Below, piece after piece: positions 27,837-36,737 of a stretch of DNA of 64,000 nt. The notes under the pieces are model-generated. The model was not told the origin of the DNA, searched no databases, and saw nothing but the letters and a program-made list of their open reading frames with translations. Both the position numbers and the translations under genes were made by a program. Each line of letters starts with the position of its first letter. The stretch's first letter is position 1. The stretch is from Ardenticatenaceae bacterium (lineage in GTDB: Bacteria; Chloroflexota; Anaerolineae; Promineifilales; Promineifilaceae), in assembly GCA_020634245.1 (NCBI GenBank), contig JACKCC010000011.1, positions 248,001 through 312,000 of the forward strand, given 5' to 3'.

Positions 27837-28997
27837 CTAACTTGATATTCCCAACACCGAATCATAAAGCGCCATCTGCTCTTGAGCCGACTTCACAATA
27901 CTAAATTCCGCATGTACCGTCCGCAAAGCTTCCTTTCCAAGACGTTTTGCCAATGCCTTATCTTTCAACAAGCAAAGAATACCATCAGCTAAAGCATTAC
28001 TATCCTTCATATCCACCAAAAGAGCACTTTCACCATCAACTACCGTTTCTGTAAAACTGGGTTCATTACTAGACACAAGAGGTTTACCCATCGCCATAAA
28101 CTCCAGCATAGCCAGGGACACACCCTCATTCAATGAACTCATCACAGTTACATCCATCGCCTCCATAAACGGTACAGTATCTTTTTGAAATCCAAGAAAA
28201 TGAACATAACCATCAATTCCAAGCCCTTTCGATTGAGCCTGCAATTCTTCAAGCAATTCACCACTGCCCACAATAATAAAATTAACCGGGCCAAATTCAC
28301 GAATGACAATAGCCGCCGCATCAATCAAATATTTTTGACCCTTTTCCGGGCTTAACCGCGCGATATTACCCACAACTGGCACATCGGGATCAAATCCTAG
28401 CTTTTGTTTTGCCGCTCGCAAATCATGATTAGGATTAAACCTATCAAGTTCAATTCCATAACATGAGCGTGTTACTTTCTTAGGATCTCGATTGATCAAA
28501 TTCAACTGTTCCTCATAACAAGCATCAGACCCAGGCACAATTTTATTAGATAAAAATTCGTTAATTTTCGACCCAATCTTAACTTTCCATGAACCAATTT
28601 CCCAAAAAGAGGGGGGGAGATGTTCAGACCTGATAAGCGGTAATCCCGCAAGACGCGCTGCCAACGTAATACGCAGCGTTCGATGAGGATTTGGGGTATG
28701 GATATGAACAATATCAGCACCTGCTTCTTTGAAGGCTCTTCTTATATTAAAGACATCCTTTAAGAATGAAATCCCAGGCACAACACCTGGATCCGATGGA
28801 CGCAGCATCGGGATTTTCATTTCTTCCACCAAGTCAATAAATTTCTCAGGACTTGAACGGAATGGATCTTTGTACCCAGGCACCATAACCATCGGTTCAA
28901 ATCTATCCCGATCATAATATTTAACTAATAACAACATAAAAAGCTCGATACCCCCAAATTCATTTGTATCGTGAACAAACACAACTTTTTTTGTCAT
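27837..28997 (-). CDS. Family 4 glycosyltransferase
   Basis: A 386-aa GT-B enzyme: N-domain VVFVHDTNEFGGIELFMLLLV, boundary YGIELDRFNP, donor domain VGNIARLSPEKGQKYLIDAA and EGVSLAMLEFMAMGKPLVSS (EX7E). It is AT-richer than the genes at the ends of the locus and contains no ACGGCCGT site, possibly a sign of separate origin. It lies 17 bp upstream of the SDR gene. Confidence 0.93.
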   Translation of the reverse strand: MTKKVVFVHDTNEFGGIELFMLLLVKYYDRDRFEPMVMVPGYKDPFRSSPEKFIDLVEEMKIPMLRPSDPGVVPGISFLKDVFNIRRAFKEAGADIVHIHTPNPHRTLRITLAARLAGLPLIRSEHLPPSFWEIGSWKVKIGSKINEFLSNKIVPGSDACYEEQLNLINRDPKKVTRSCYGIELDRFNPNHDLRAAKQKLGFDPDVPVVGNIARLSPEKGQKYLIDAAAIVIREFGPVNFIIVGSGELLEELQAQSKGLGIDGYVHFLGFQKDTVPFMEAMDVTVMSSLNEGVSLAMLEFMAMGKPLVSSNEPSFTETVVDGESALLVDMKDSNALADGILCLLKDKALAKRLGKEALRTVHAEFSIVKSAQEQMALYDSVLGISS

Positions 28998-29143
28998 TAT
29001 TTAACCTCGGTAAACAACCGGTTATCCCAACGAGAAAACAATACACAGCCTAAATACAGCGTTACAAAAGCAATCAACATTCCCCCAGAGACTCAATCCT
29101 TGATACGTAATTTCCGGGGAAATACAACAAAATCGGGCAACAA

Positions 29144-29767
29144 TCAACTATATACATTGTATTGTATTTTATTCTGGTCCATCTTTAGAACACCTTCCTC
29201 AAATATGCCGACTTCGCCTAAAGGGTCTAACTTTTTTATAATCCTGGCCGGAACCCCTCCAACCAAACAATTTTCCGGCACATCTTTGGTTACCACAGCA
29301 CCTGCCGCAACAACAGAACCTCGTCCAATCGTTACTCCTGGCAACACAATACATCTTGCCCCGACCCATACACCATCCTCAATGACAACTTTCTGAGGAG
29401 TCAAAACTCCCACGCGACTGGTAGTATTTCCAATTTTATGTGCCCCGGTAACCAACATTGTTTGCGGGCCAAGACCAACATCATTACCAATAATAATTGG
29501 GGCCGCTAAATCGAAAACACAATCTATACTAACTAACACAGAGCGGCCAACACATAAATTTTTCATCCAATTACTATTACCAATAAAACGAGGAGTTCCC
29601 CAAAAAATACTTTTATTGCCGATACAGAACCCGGCAATTTGTAAAAGCTTAACGCGGATACGACCACCCACAAAATCAGGAATTAATTTCGACAATAATT
29701 CAATTATTACCAGTCTAAGACGCAGACCAGTTATTTCTTCGTTGAAGACACTGAGTATTTTAGTCAT
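29144..29767 (-). CDS. Hexapeptide-repeat acyltransferase
   Basis: The 207-aa beta-helix protein has hexapeptide repeats (LAAPIIIGNDVGLGPQTML, CIVLPGVTIGRGSVVAAGAVVTKDVPENCL) and ends with VGGVPARIIKKL plus a 25-residue tail. It resembles O-acetyltransferases of polysaccharide loci (CapG/WcaB-like). The histidine in LVTGAHKIG is the probable catalytic base. It lies 24 bp downstream of the polymerase-like gene. Confidence 0.9.
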   Translation of the reverse strand: MTKILSVFNEEITGLRLRLVIIELLSKLIPDFVGGRIRVKLLQIAGFCIGNKSIFWGTPRFIGNSNWMKNLCVGRSVLVSIDCVFDLAAPIIIGNDVGLGPQTMLVTGAHKIGNTTSRVGVLTPQKVVIEDGVWVGARCIVLPGVTIGRGSVVAAGAVVTKDVPENCLVGGVPARIIKKLDPLGEVGIFEEGVLKMDQNKIQYNVYS

Positions 29768-29791
29768 GCAATCTCTGTTTATTATTAATGT

Positions 29792-31357
29792 TTAATTTTT
29801 AGAAGGAATAGGTCGCAAGTCAGGCGCCGGTTCGGGTTCTTTTTGCCAATGCCATCTTTTGGGTGGAAGAGGTACCGGCTTCGATGTTACATGTTCAATG
29901 CTTCCAATAATTCCCATCATCGTTCCAACGTATAACATACTTTGCGCGTCCCAAGAGATGTCAGCATACGCAAAAGTAAAGTGCATTAGCACATATAAAG
30001 TTGCAGTTAAAGCGATTGCACTCAAATCTCTGCCGGGCATTCGCCAGGCAGCACGGACGCCAGTCATAATGGCATATCCAACGAGAAAGATCATGGCCCC
30101 AAATCCACCAAAACCCATTTTTAACCAAATCCACATGATTGAATTATGAGGAAAATATTCCCACCATTCAAAAAAGCTTATGTCGGGCATTGGGTATACG
30201 ACATAGAATTTTTGACCAAAACCAACACCGAAAATGGGTGATGTGTGTATTGTGAAACTAATATTGGCATTTTCCAGTACCCGGTACAAATTCGAGCTTT
30301 GATCTGACGCATCGGCTTGATCTTCCGCCACAACTGACTTGATTGCTCTTGCCGGTAAACCCAACGCGCCCGAGCTGTTCCAAAAAACAATGATATATAC
30401 CAGGGCAAATGCTGCTAATGGAGGCACTATTAGACTAAAGGCGATACGGCTCTCCTTTAACAGAAAAATAGATACAAGGATTAATGCTATGGCTAATGTC
30501 AAAAATGCGGCTCTTCTCTGCATAGCCATATATGTAAGGCCAACAAAAGGCAGCAATGCGGTTAAGGTAATGCGTTTGGAAATTGAAGCTCTAAAAACCC
30601 ATGCAGCTACAACAAAAACGATGAAGGTGTTGAAATGAATAGAGGCAGTATGATCAAATGACTGATCAAATTTGGAAAAATCAAAGTTTGCTTCCGTAAT
30701 AAAGATATAAAGGCCATGAATCGCTTCTATAGCAATAGACAACATGGCTGACCATATTAACCAGCTATAATGTTCGCGCTTTTCGAGTAAATTACTTGTT
30801 AAGATGAGCATCAAAATCAAGTAAAATAAGGGTCTGGATTCCCAAAGCGCAATGTTTACGCTGCCTCCTGTCCCCAATCCATATAGTAAGCCAATTACAA
30901 CGAACGTTAGGAAAGCTATTGCTGGCCAAAATAATGAACCCGCAAAAAATGAATACTTGCGTTGAACCATTCCCCGTCCTAACCAAGATATCAAGGTAAA
31001 GATCAGGTATGTATCAAGAGGGCTAATGATTATAGAATCATGCAAATAAAGTAATGATTCGCGGCTTGAAAAGTTTTTTACAAATGGAAACCAAGGCATC
31101 ACGCCGGAATCGCCGACCAGCGTGAGAAAAACGAGCAAGTATAAGCCGTATCGCGGTTCATAAAAAATTGCCAGAACCCCCACAAAATAAAGCATCCAGG
31201 CCACAACAGAAAAGCCAGGACCGGTCTTAAACAGTAGAAGACCCGATAATAATATCAGGCCCAGTAGACCGATTTGCCAGGTTAGATTATGCAGTTTCGC
31301 ACGGGTTTGACGGCCGTTAACACTCAGTTCATTGAGCCGACCAAGTTGATAAAACAT
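29792..31357 (-). CDS. Wzy/WaaL-family O-antigen polymerase or ligase
   Basis: A 521-aa membrane protein with about 11-12 transmembrane helices. The large periplasmic loop and the motif FPHNSIMWIWLKMGFGG fit the Wzy_C/O-antigen ligase family, which joins lipid-linked repeat units outside the membrane. Together with the Wzx-like and Wzz-like genes upstream this makes a Wzx/Wzy-dependent export route. I use ATG 31357; a TTG at 31408 would extend it by 17 residues. The C-terminus is a Pro-rich cytosolic tail (KPVPLPPKRWHWQKEPEPAP). Confidence 0.88.
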   Translation of the reverse strand: MFYQLGRLNELSVNGRQTRAKLHNLTWQIGLLGLILLSGLLLFKTGPGFSVVAWMLYFVGVLAIFYEPRYGLYLLVFLTLVGDSGVMPWFPFVKNFSSRESLLYLHDSIIISPLDTYLIFTLISWLGRGMVQRKYSFFAGSLFWPAIAFLTFVVIGLLYGLGTGGSVNIALWESRPLFYLILMLILTSNLLEKREHYSWLIWSAMLSIAIEAIHGLYIFITEANFDFSKFDQSFDHTASIHFNTFIVFVVAAWVFRASISKRITLTALLPFVGLTYMAMQRRAAFLTLAIALILVSIFLLKESRIAFSLIVPPLAAFALVYIIVFWNSSGALGLPARAIKSVVAEDQADASDQSSNLYRVLENANISFTIHTSPIFGVGFGQKFYVVYPMPDISFFEWWEYFPHNSIMWIWLKMGFGGFGAMIFLVGYAIMTGVRAAWRMPGRDLSAIALTATLYVLMHFTFAYADISWDAQSMLYVGTMMGIIGSIEHVTSKPVPLPPKRWHWQKEPEPAPDLRPIPSKN

Positions 31358-31718
31358 GAGAGCTATATCTTGTCCATAAAGTAATATACAAAGACGAGCA
31401 GCAAACAAATACTAACCAGAAGCGCTACCCGGCTTTTGGCATTCATCTTCCAAGAAAGAAGCCCTACGCCAAAACAGCTCAATAAAAACAACATAAAGAT
31501 TGTCATTTTTTGCAAACAATGTGGTAAACCATAGAAAGCATTTTTAGAAAAAAGCCGTTTCCCTATGTTTTACTCAGAGAAAACTGGAGAGCCTTTGTCG
31601 TTTTATTCAAAACACTTTTCCGTTTTTACCAATTACAGTAAGAATCTGAACCAAAAGTCCGATTGCTAAACACTTCTTTAAATACTGGGGTTTGGTGAAT
31701 TCTGAATTTTATTCGAGC

Positions 31719-31747
31719 GGTAGGGTCTTTCGCGAAACGCCCCTACC
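31719..31747. repeat. REP-like palindrome
   Basis: GGTAGGG at 31719-31725 pairs with CCCTACC at 31741-31747, enclosing the perfect palindrome TTTCGCGAAA (31728-31737). The word is of a type found dispersed in many environmental bacterial genomes. It lies between the P-loop protein gene and the polymerase gene and could form a hairpin in the transcript. The rest of the gap 31358-31766 is AT-rich with nothing else recognised. Confidence 0.6.
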
Positions 31748-31766
31748 AAAAAACACCAGTGTCCGA

Positions 31767-32483
31767 TTAATTAGGAATCAAATCCAACAATTTTCCTGGG
31801 GTATTGACATGTACCTGGTTTAACACTACACCCAAAATTGACAAATGATCGATTTCATCCAGAGACTGTTTCACATCCTCAACTGTTGTCACACCTTGTT
31901 TTATAACCAAACAGCAGGCATTCCCTAAAGAAGATAGGGGAATGGAATCACTGGTTAATCGAATTGCCGGTACATCTATAATCAAATGGTCAAATCTCTC
32001 GCCTAATTGATAGATTGTTTCCTTTAACTTTGCGCTTCTCGCAACAATGGGACGGTCTTGCCTGGCAATAACCCCGGCCGGCAATACCGACAACTTTTTC
32101 CAACCCGTATCAATGATTTCATCTTCCAAAATAGATTCATCATTCAAGACCGCGGCCAATCCACCTTCAACCGGTTCCATAAAGCTTGATGGAGACCACC
32201 AATTCAACTCAACTATGCACACTTTTCGACCCAAATCGTTTGAGATGGTGGCCGCCAAGGCGCGTGATATGAATGTAACCCCTTCTCCAGTTAATGCCGA
32301 TGTGACCACGAGTCTTGGAGGAAGGCGGTCTACCTTATCAATTCTCGTCACCATTTTCCTCAAATCGACAATGACATTTTCGGGTATTGTCAATACAGTC
32401 TTGCCATCCGTGTCTTCAATGCTGATCGGCTGATCATCGACTACAGAATCTAATTTTTTATTTTTCCGTATGAGACGTCGCAT
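31767..32483 (-). CDS. CpsD/CapB-like P-loop protein with degenerate Walker A
   Basis: This 238-aa protein occupies the place of the tyrosine autokinase (BY-kinase) of Wzz/Wzx/Wzy loci and has the same fold outline (VVTSALTGEGVTFISRALAA; CIVELNWWSPS; HLIIDVPAIRLTSDS). The Walker A lysine is missing: the expected PGEGKST reads TGEGVTF. The Walker A' segment lacks its aspartates and there is no C-terminal tyrosine cluster. It is therefore probably not a kinase, but may bind the Wzz-like protein as a structural or regulatory partner. Start 32483 follows the Wzx-like gene by 23 bp. Confidence 0.82.
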   Translation of the reverse strand: MRRLIRKNKKLDSVVDDQPISIEDTDGKTVLTIPENVIVDLRKMVTRIDKVDRLPPRLVVTSALTGEGVTFISRALAATISNDLGRKVCIVELNWWSPSSFMEPVEGGLAAVLNDESILEDEIIDTGWKKLSVLPAGVIARQDRPIVARSAKLKETIYQLGERFDHLIIDVPAIRLTSDSIPLSSLGNACCLVIKQGVTTVEDVKQSLDEIDHLSILGVVLNQVHVNTPGKLLDLIPN

Positions 32484-32506
32484 TACAAATTAATCTCCAC
32501 AAAATA

Positions 32507-33988
32507 TCAGGCTGGGTTCATTCGGCGGCTTTGGATCTTAGTAACAACTGTGTTTCTTACGCCTTTTAATATTTCCCAATCTTCCTCGCTCAATAATCGT
32601 AATAAAAGAGCAGATATACCATAGGTAACGGCTCCAATGATTATGGGAATGGCAATAAAGGCGTCTCTAAACCACCAGGTAACCGCAATCATGATGATTC
32701 CGGCAGCAAATACTTTTATTGAATAAACCAAGTTGGATTTATTAAGGGTCTGAGCAGGCAAAAGCCGAATCCCGGCAATCATCATAAACAATTCAGTAAA
32801 TATGAATACGATCGATGCGCCAATTGCACCATTGCCAAAGCTGTTATGTGTCCAGGGTACAAGGATTAAATCTAAGGGTACTACAGCAATTGTGCCGATG
32901 GTCATAACAAGTGTCCACGGGTTTTGCTTATCCATTGAGATTAATGCCGTACCAATGATCATGTTCTGGTACGTCATGGTCAAAACAAGACCTTTTATGG
33001 CCAATACCGGACCACTGCCTAGAAATTCAGGCCCATAAAGCAGCACTACCAGGGAATCGGCGATCAAAAAGATGCCAAAACCAATGGGCACGCCCACGAG
33101 CAACAGCAGGTTGAAGCTTTTTTGGACCAGTTTTTTAAGAATTTCCCGATCTTTAACGTTTTCGCGGGACAATGCTGGGAATACGGCCGTCATCAATACC
33201 GTGGGAACAAACAACAGGGTTCCGTACAACACATCTGCAGAACCGTACCAGCCGACAGTCCGCTCGTTGGCTAGCATGGAGATGATAATAATATCTACTT
33301 CAAGGTAAAGCGTTATCGCAGCACCGGACAGAAGGTAGGGGAATCCGCTTTTCAACATCCCCACAGCCTGTTTAAGGTTAATTCGGAATTGAGGTTTATG
33401 CAGGATTCTCACATAATGGTTCTGAATCAAGAAGCTGACTAACGCCATGCCTATATAAACAGAAGCAATTAAATAGATTCCCATGCCCATAAATACCAAA
33501 ATCAGCGTAACAATCGTGCTGAAAAATTTGCTGGAAATATTGGCCAGGGAGATATACTGCATTTTTTCTAAACCCTGGAGTGATGCCTGGCAAATTGATG
33601 CGTATTGCCAAACTAATGTACCCAGCCCGATAATAACCAACATAACGATTGTTTCTGACGGGTAGTGAACCAAAGCAGCATAAGCAGCAACAACCAGGCC
33701 GCCGAGGATAAACAAACTGGTTCTAAGGAAAAAAGAGTTGCCGTAGAAGTCAGAAATCCTTGCCGGGTCTTTGGCAATTTCTTTAGCCAGCAGCATATCC
33801 ATGCCAAAGGTAATGACCATTGACATGATGTTCCAAACGGAAACGGCCGTATAATACTTTCCCGTCACTTCCGGTCCTAAATACCTGGGGAGCACGATCA
33901 TAATGATCAAAGACAGCCCCCAAGTTACTAACTGGGAAAGCATTAAAAAACTCGCATTTTTTGCGATAGTTTTACCTGTTACATTCAT
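32507..33988 (-). CDS. Wzx-type polysaccharide flippase (MOP superfamily)
   Basis: The 493-aa protein has about 14 transmembrane helices and the typical N-terminus GKTIAKNASFLMLSQLVTWGLSL of polysaccharide-biosynthesis flippases. Such proteins move undecaprenyl-linked repeat units across the membrane. It overlaps the Wzz-like gene by 4 bp (ATGA), so the two are translationally coupled. Confidence 0.93.
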   Translation of the reverse strand: MNVTGKTIAKNASFLMLSQLVTWGLSLIIMIVLPRYLGPEVTGKYYTAVSVWNIMSMVITFGMDMLLAKEIAKDPARISDFYGNSFFLRTSLFILGGLVVAAYAALVHYPSETIVMLVIIGLGTLVWQYASICQASLQGLEKMQYISLANISSKFFSTIVTLILVFMGMGIYLIASVYIGMALVSFLIQNHYVRILHKPQFRINLKQAVGMLKSGFPYLLSGAAITLYLEVDIIIISMLANERTVGWYGSADVLYGTLLFVPTVLMTAVFPALSRENVKDREILKKLVQKSFNLLLLVGVPIGFGIFLIADSLVVLLYGPEFLGSGPVLAIKGLVLTMTYQNMIIGTALISMDKQNPWTLVMTIGTIAVVPLDLILVPWTHNSFGNGAIGASIVFIFTELFMMIAGIRLLPAQTLNKSNLVYSIKVFAAGIIMIAVTWWFRDAFIAIPIIIGAVTYGISALLLRLLSEEDWEILKGVRNTVVTKIQSRRMNPA

Positions 33989-35061
33989 ACAGCAACCCGA
34001 TCCTTTAATTCGACTGCCGTATCAACATCCATCACCTCAGCGGGTTTGGCAACGGCCGCTTCCTTCGATTTTCTGCGCTTGCGGCGTTCTCGTGGAGGTG
34101 CAGATATGCTCGTTAACACGGGCAGCTCAAGCAAATGTTCAACATCACTTGGAAACCGGAAAGTACGATCTATAAGAGCGCCGCCAACAACACCTATAAC
34201 GCTTAATACGCCGCCGGCCACCATAAAGATCGCCAGCGTTATCGCCAAATCTTTCTTGGACGTTTCCGTATCTTCCGGCAAACTTGGTGCATCAATAAGG
34301 AAATATGTTTGCCTGATGACGCTTTCGGTCTGTGCCAAAGCCAGGCGCGCTTCTTCTTCTTTGTCCAGGGCACTTGAGTATCTATTTGTCGCTAAATCCA
34401 CTTTGGATTGAAGGCGAGAAATAGCCAATACTTCCGTTTCAGGCCGATCACCCCTGACAGGCTCCGGATGAAGAATCAAGTAATCATCCAGTTCCTGCTG
34501 AGTCGTTTCCAAATCCTGCTGATATTTTTCAATCAAATCCGCGAAAAATTCCTGGGCGGCAACACTGTCCTGCCGGGATGCGTTTACTTGCCATTGGATG
34601 TGGTTTTCCACAACCGCATTTACCAGTTGGTACGCAATTTCAGCATTTTCACTGGAAGCCGTAATAAGCATTTGATTTGAACCGATTGATTGAGCCCAGA
34701 CGGATTCCCGAACTTTCAGAATCGTCTCAACCACAGCATCACGCCCCATATTCATGTTTTCTTCGAGGTCTGTTTCCATAATGATCGCCCGCACAAACGA
34801 GTCTGTTTGCAGCAGTTCGTTGAGTTGGGACGCAGAGGCATCAGCAGCAGTCATCCAGGTAAACCCATCAGGAGCAACGGCCGTTAACGAGGACAAAAGT
34901 GTCTCTTGTTGAACATAAACCACCCCTCTGGCACGGTACTCCGGCTTCGCAGTAACAATATAGACTCCTCCCAGGATTGTCAGAAGTACGATTGGTAATA
35001 AATAAAGCCAGCGATGACGAAAATAGCTTTCAAGTAATCGTAAAACCGCAAGTCGTAACAT
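33985..35061 (-). CDS. Wzz-type chain-length determinant protein
   Basis: A 358-aa protein with two membrane segments (YLLPIVLLTILGGVYIV near residue 20 and ITLAIFMVAGGVLSVIGVVGGALI near 290) flanking a periplasmic domain with helices likely to form a coiled coil (residues about 165-265). The tail (PRERRKRRKSKEAAVAKPAEV) is strongly basic and cytosolic. This fits polysaccharide copolymerases that set chain length. It is coupled to the Wzx gene. The absence of the Pro-rich motif near the second helix is a deviation from the Gram-negative type. Confidence 0.88.
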   Translation of the reverse strand: MLRLAVLRLLESYFRHRWLYLLPIVLLTILGGVYIVTAKPEYRARGVVYVQQETLLSSLTAVAPDGFTWMTAADASASQLNELLQTDSFVRAIIMETDLEENMNMGRDAVVETILKVRESVWAQSIGSNQMLITASSENAEIAYQLVNAVVENHIQWQVNASRQDSVAAQEFFADLIEKYQQDLETTQQELDDYLILHPEPVRGDRPETEVLAISRLQSKVDLATNRYSSALDKEEEARLALAQTESVIRQTYFLIDAPSLPEDTETSKKDLAITLAIFMVAGGVLSVIGVVGGALIDRTFRFPSDVEHLLELPVLTSISAPPRERRKRRKSKEAAVAKPAEVMDVDTAVELKDRVAV

Positions 35062-35277
35062 AAAAACTCCTGAGCTAACTCAAATCACTCCAATTTCTTT
35101 TCAAAAATCTTCCCATCATCCTGAAATTCTTGCCATCTGCACTTACACTACCTCTTACGGACAGCATCGGCAGCCTGCAAAAACCTAAATACTAATCATT
35201 TTCTTAAACTAAACTAATTGCAAACGGTCAAACAAAGATTGAAGCTTGACAAGACACCATCCAGGCAATCGCCAGGG

Positions 35278-36177
35278 TTACTCATGAGGATTGAGACGAT
35301 ATTGAAGACAGCCCTGTAAAGTGCCGATTCTAAAAGCGCCGTTCCTCATTACCAGTGCAAACTCTTCTTTCTTCCTTGTTTTTAACAGCCACCAAATCAG
35401 TTTAGCCCACCCCACAAAATATTTTGTCCAAGAACGCCAAAACCCAACACTGGCCTCTTTAGGCTCATATTTTTTCCTCAATAATACGGTATGTTTGCCA
35501 TAGTTTTGCCATTGTTTCATCATAGCCTTAAATTGTGGCCGGTAACGATAGTAGAGCAAAGCATCATAAGCAAGAGTCGGCCTGGCCCCCGCAATTTGCG
35601 CCCGAAAGCCATAGTCCAAATCTTCGCCCGCGGTCATCGTCTCATCAAAGCCATGAATGGCTTCATGAAATTCTCGTTTGATAGCAAAACCCCATCCACG
35701 AACCAAAATAAGGTGGGGTGGATATGACGCCCGGTGATCTTCCAGCGTTTCCAGGGCAACGGCCGTATCATCCTCCCCCCATTCTAACCGGGAAACCCAG
35801 GTTTCTTGATTCAGTTCCTTCGTATCAATGCGGCAAACAGCCAGGTCAAACTCATCAAGACTGCTTCGAAGAGCAGCCAACCATCCAGGAGCAACCACAT
35901 CATCCGCATCACAAAACACCAAAATTTCACCCTGAGCCGCCTGAACCCCAACATTTCGGGCATGAGACGGCCCCTGCCGGTCAAAAGCATCAATAACTCT
36001 TACATTGGGATACTCTTTCACATAAGACTCGATGACCGCTCTAGAATTATCATTAGAACGATTGTCGGCAATAATAATTTCCCACGGATCAGAGATTTTT
36101 TGCTGCAACAGCGCGTCAAGCTGTTCACTTATTGTTGATTCTGCGTTATAGCAAGGAATAATGACACTTAGTTTCAT
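35278..36177 (-). CDS. Family 2 glycosyltransferase
   Basis: The 299-aa GT-A protein starts MKLSVIIPCYNAESTISEQL; other motifs are ADNRSNDNSRAV, the DXD region LVFCDADDVVAPGWL, and AGEDLDYGFRAQ. It is the most upstream gene of the minus-strand polysaccharide locus. ATG 36177 is preferred to TTG 36189, which would add only four residues. The upstream gap should contain the main promoter of the locus. Confidence 0.92.
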   Translation of the reverse strand: MKLSVIIPCYNAESTISEQLDALLQQKISDPWEIIIADNRSNDNSRAVIESYVKEYPNVRVIDAFDRQGPSHARNVGVQAAQGEILVFCDADDVVAPGWLAALRSSLDEFDLAVCRIDTKELNQETWVSRLEWGEDDTAVALETLEDHRASYPPHLILVRGWGFAIKREFHEAIHGFDETMTAGEDLDYGFRAQIAGARPTLAYDALLYYRYRPQFKAMMKQWQNYGKHTVLLRKKYEPKEASVGFWRSWTKYFVGWAKLIWWLLKTRKKEEFALVMRNGAFRIGTLQGCLQYRLNPHE

Positions 36178-36660
36178 AAGGTTTACCAAATCGCAATTGT
36201 GCCAGATCCAAAATATACTTTTTCTTGAAACTCAGAATAGGGTTTTAAGTAACTCACAAAAGACTTGTCTAGACCAAGAAGTATAAAATCCTCGAATCTG
36301 CTTGGCATTTAAGGGAATAATCGAGCAAAAGATATATTTTGAAACCGTTTGGACGATTTGAAAAACAACCCCACAAAAAATGATTGGCTGTTTTATCTTT
36401 CAAACTCGATGCTATCGGGGATTCGGCGTCAAAACTTGTTTCGACCGATTTCAGCCTGTATCCATCCACTAATTTACGCAATGATTCTTACAATACGACT
36501 TGCCTACATACTTGTACAATCATATGAGGCCTACGGCCATGTTTGACAAAAAAACACCCCGCATTTGCCGTCATTCTTATGCAAAGATAAATATTTGACA
36601 AGTGTAGTGGTGATTATCCATGAGGGTCAATGGCTCTTTTGGCTTAATGTTCACAGGCAC
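36178..36660. other. Intergenic region upstream of the polysaccharide locus
   Basis: About 480 bp, AT-rich, without a supported gene. It should carry the promoter of the minus-strand GT2/Wzz/Wzx block. No REP-like element or ACGGCCGT site was found in it. Confidence 0.45.
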
Positions 36661-36699
36661 AAAAAAGGAAGAAACCATCCGTTGAGAACGGTTTCTTCC
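36661..36699 (-). terminator. Intrinsic terminator of the CHAT-protease cluster
   Basis: Stem GGAAGAAACC (36667-36676) pairs with GGTTTCTTCC (36690-36699); on the minus strand the hairpin is followed by TTTTTT. It lies 38 bp after the stop of the 762-aa protein gene. Confidence 0.87.
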
Positions 36700-36737
36700 T
36701 GCTAATAACGATTATTTATCGGCAGTACTACGGCCGT

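Noticed and set aside
32802..33308. Plus-strand open frames opposite the Wzx-like gene
   Set aside because: They are antisense shadows of a clear membrane protein gene and have no start signals.
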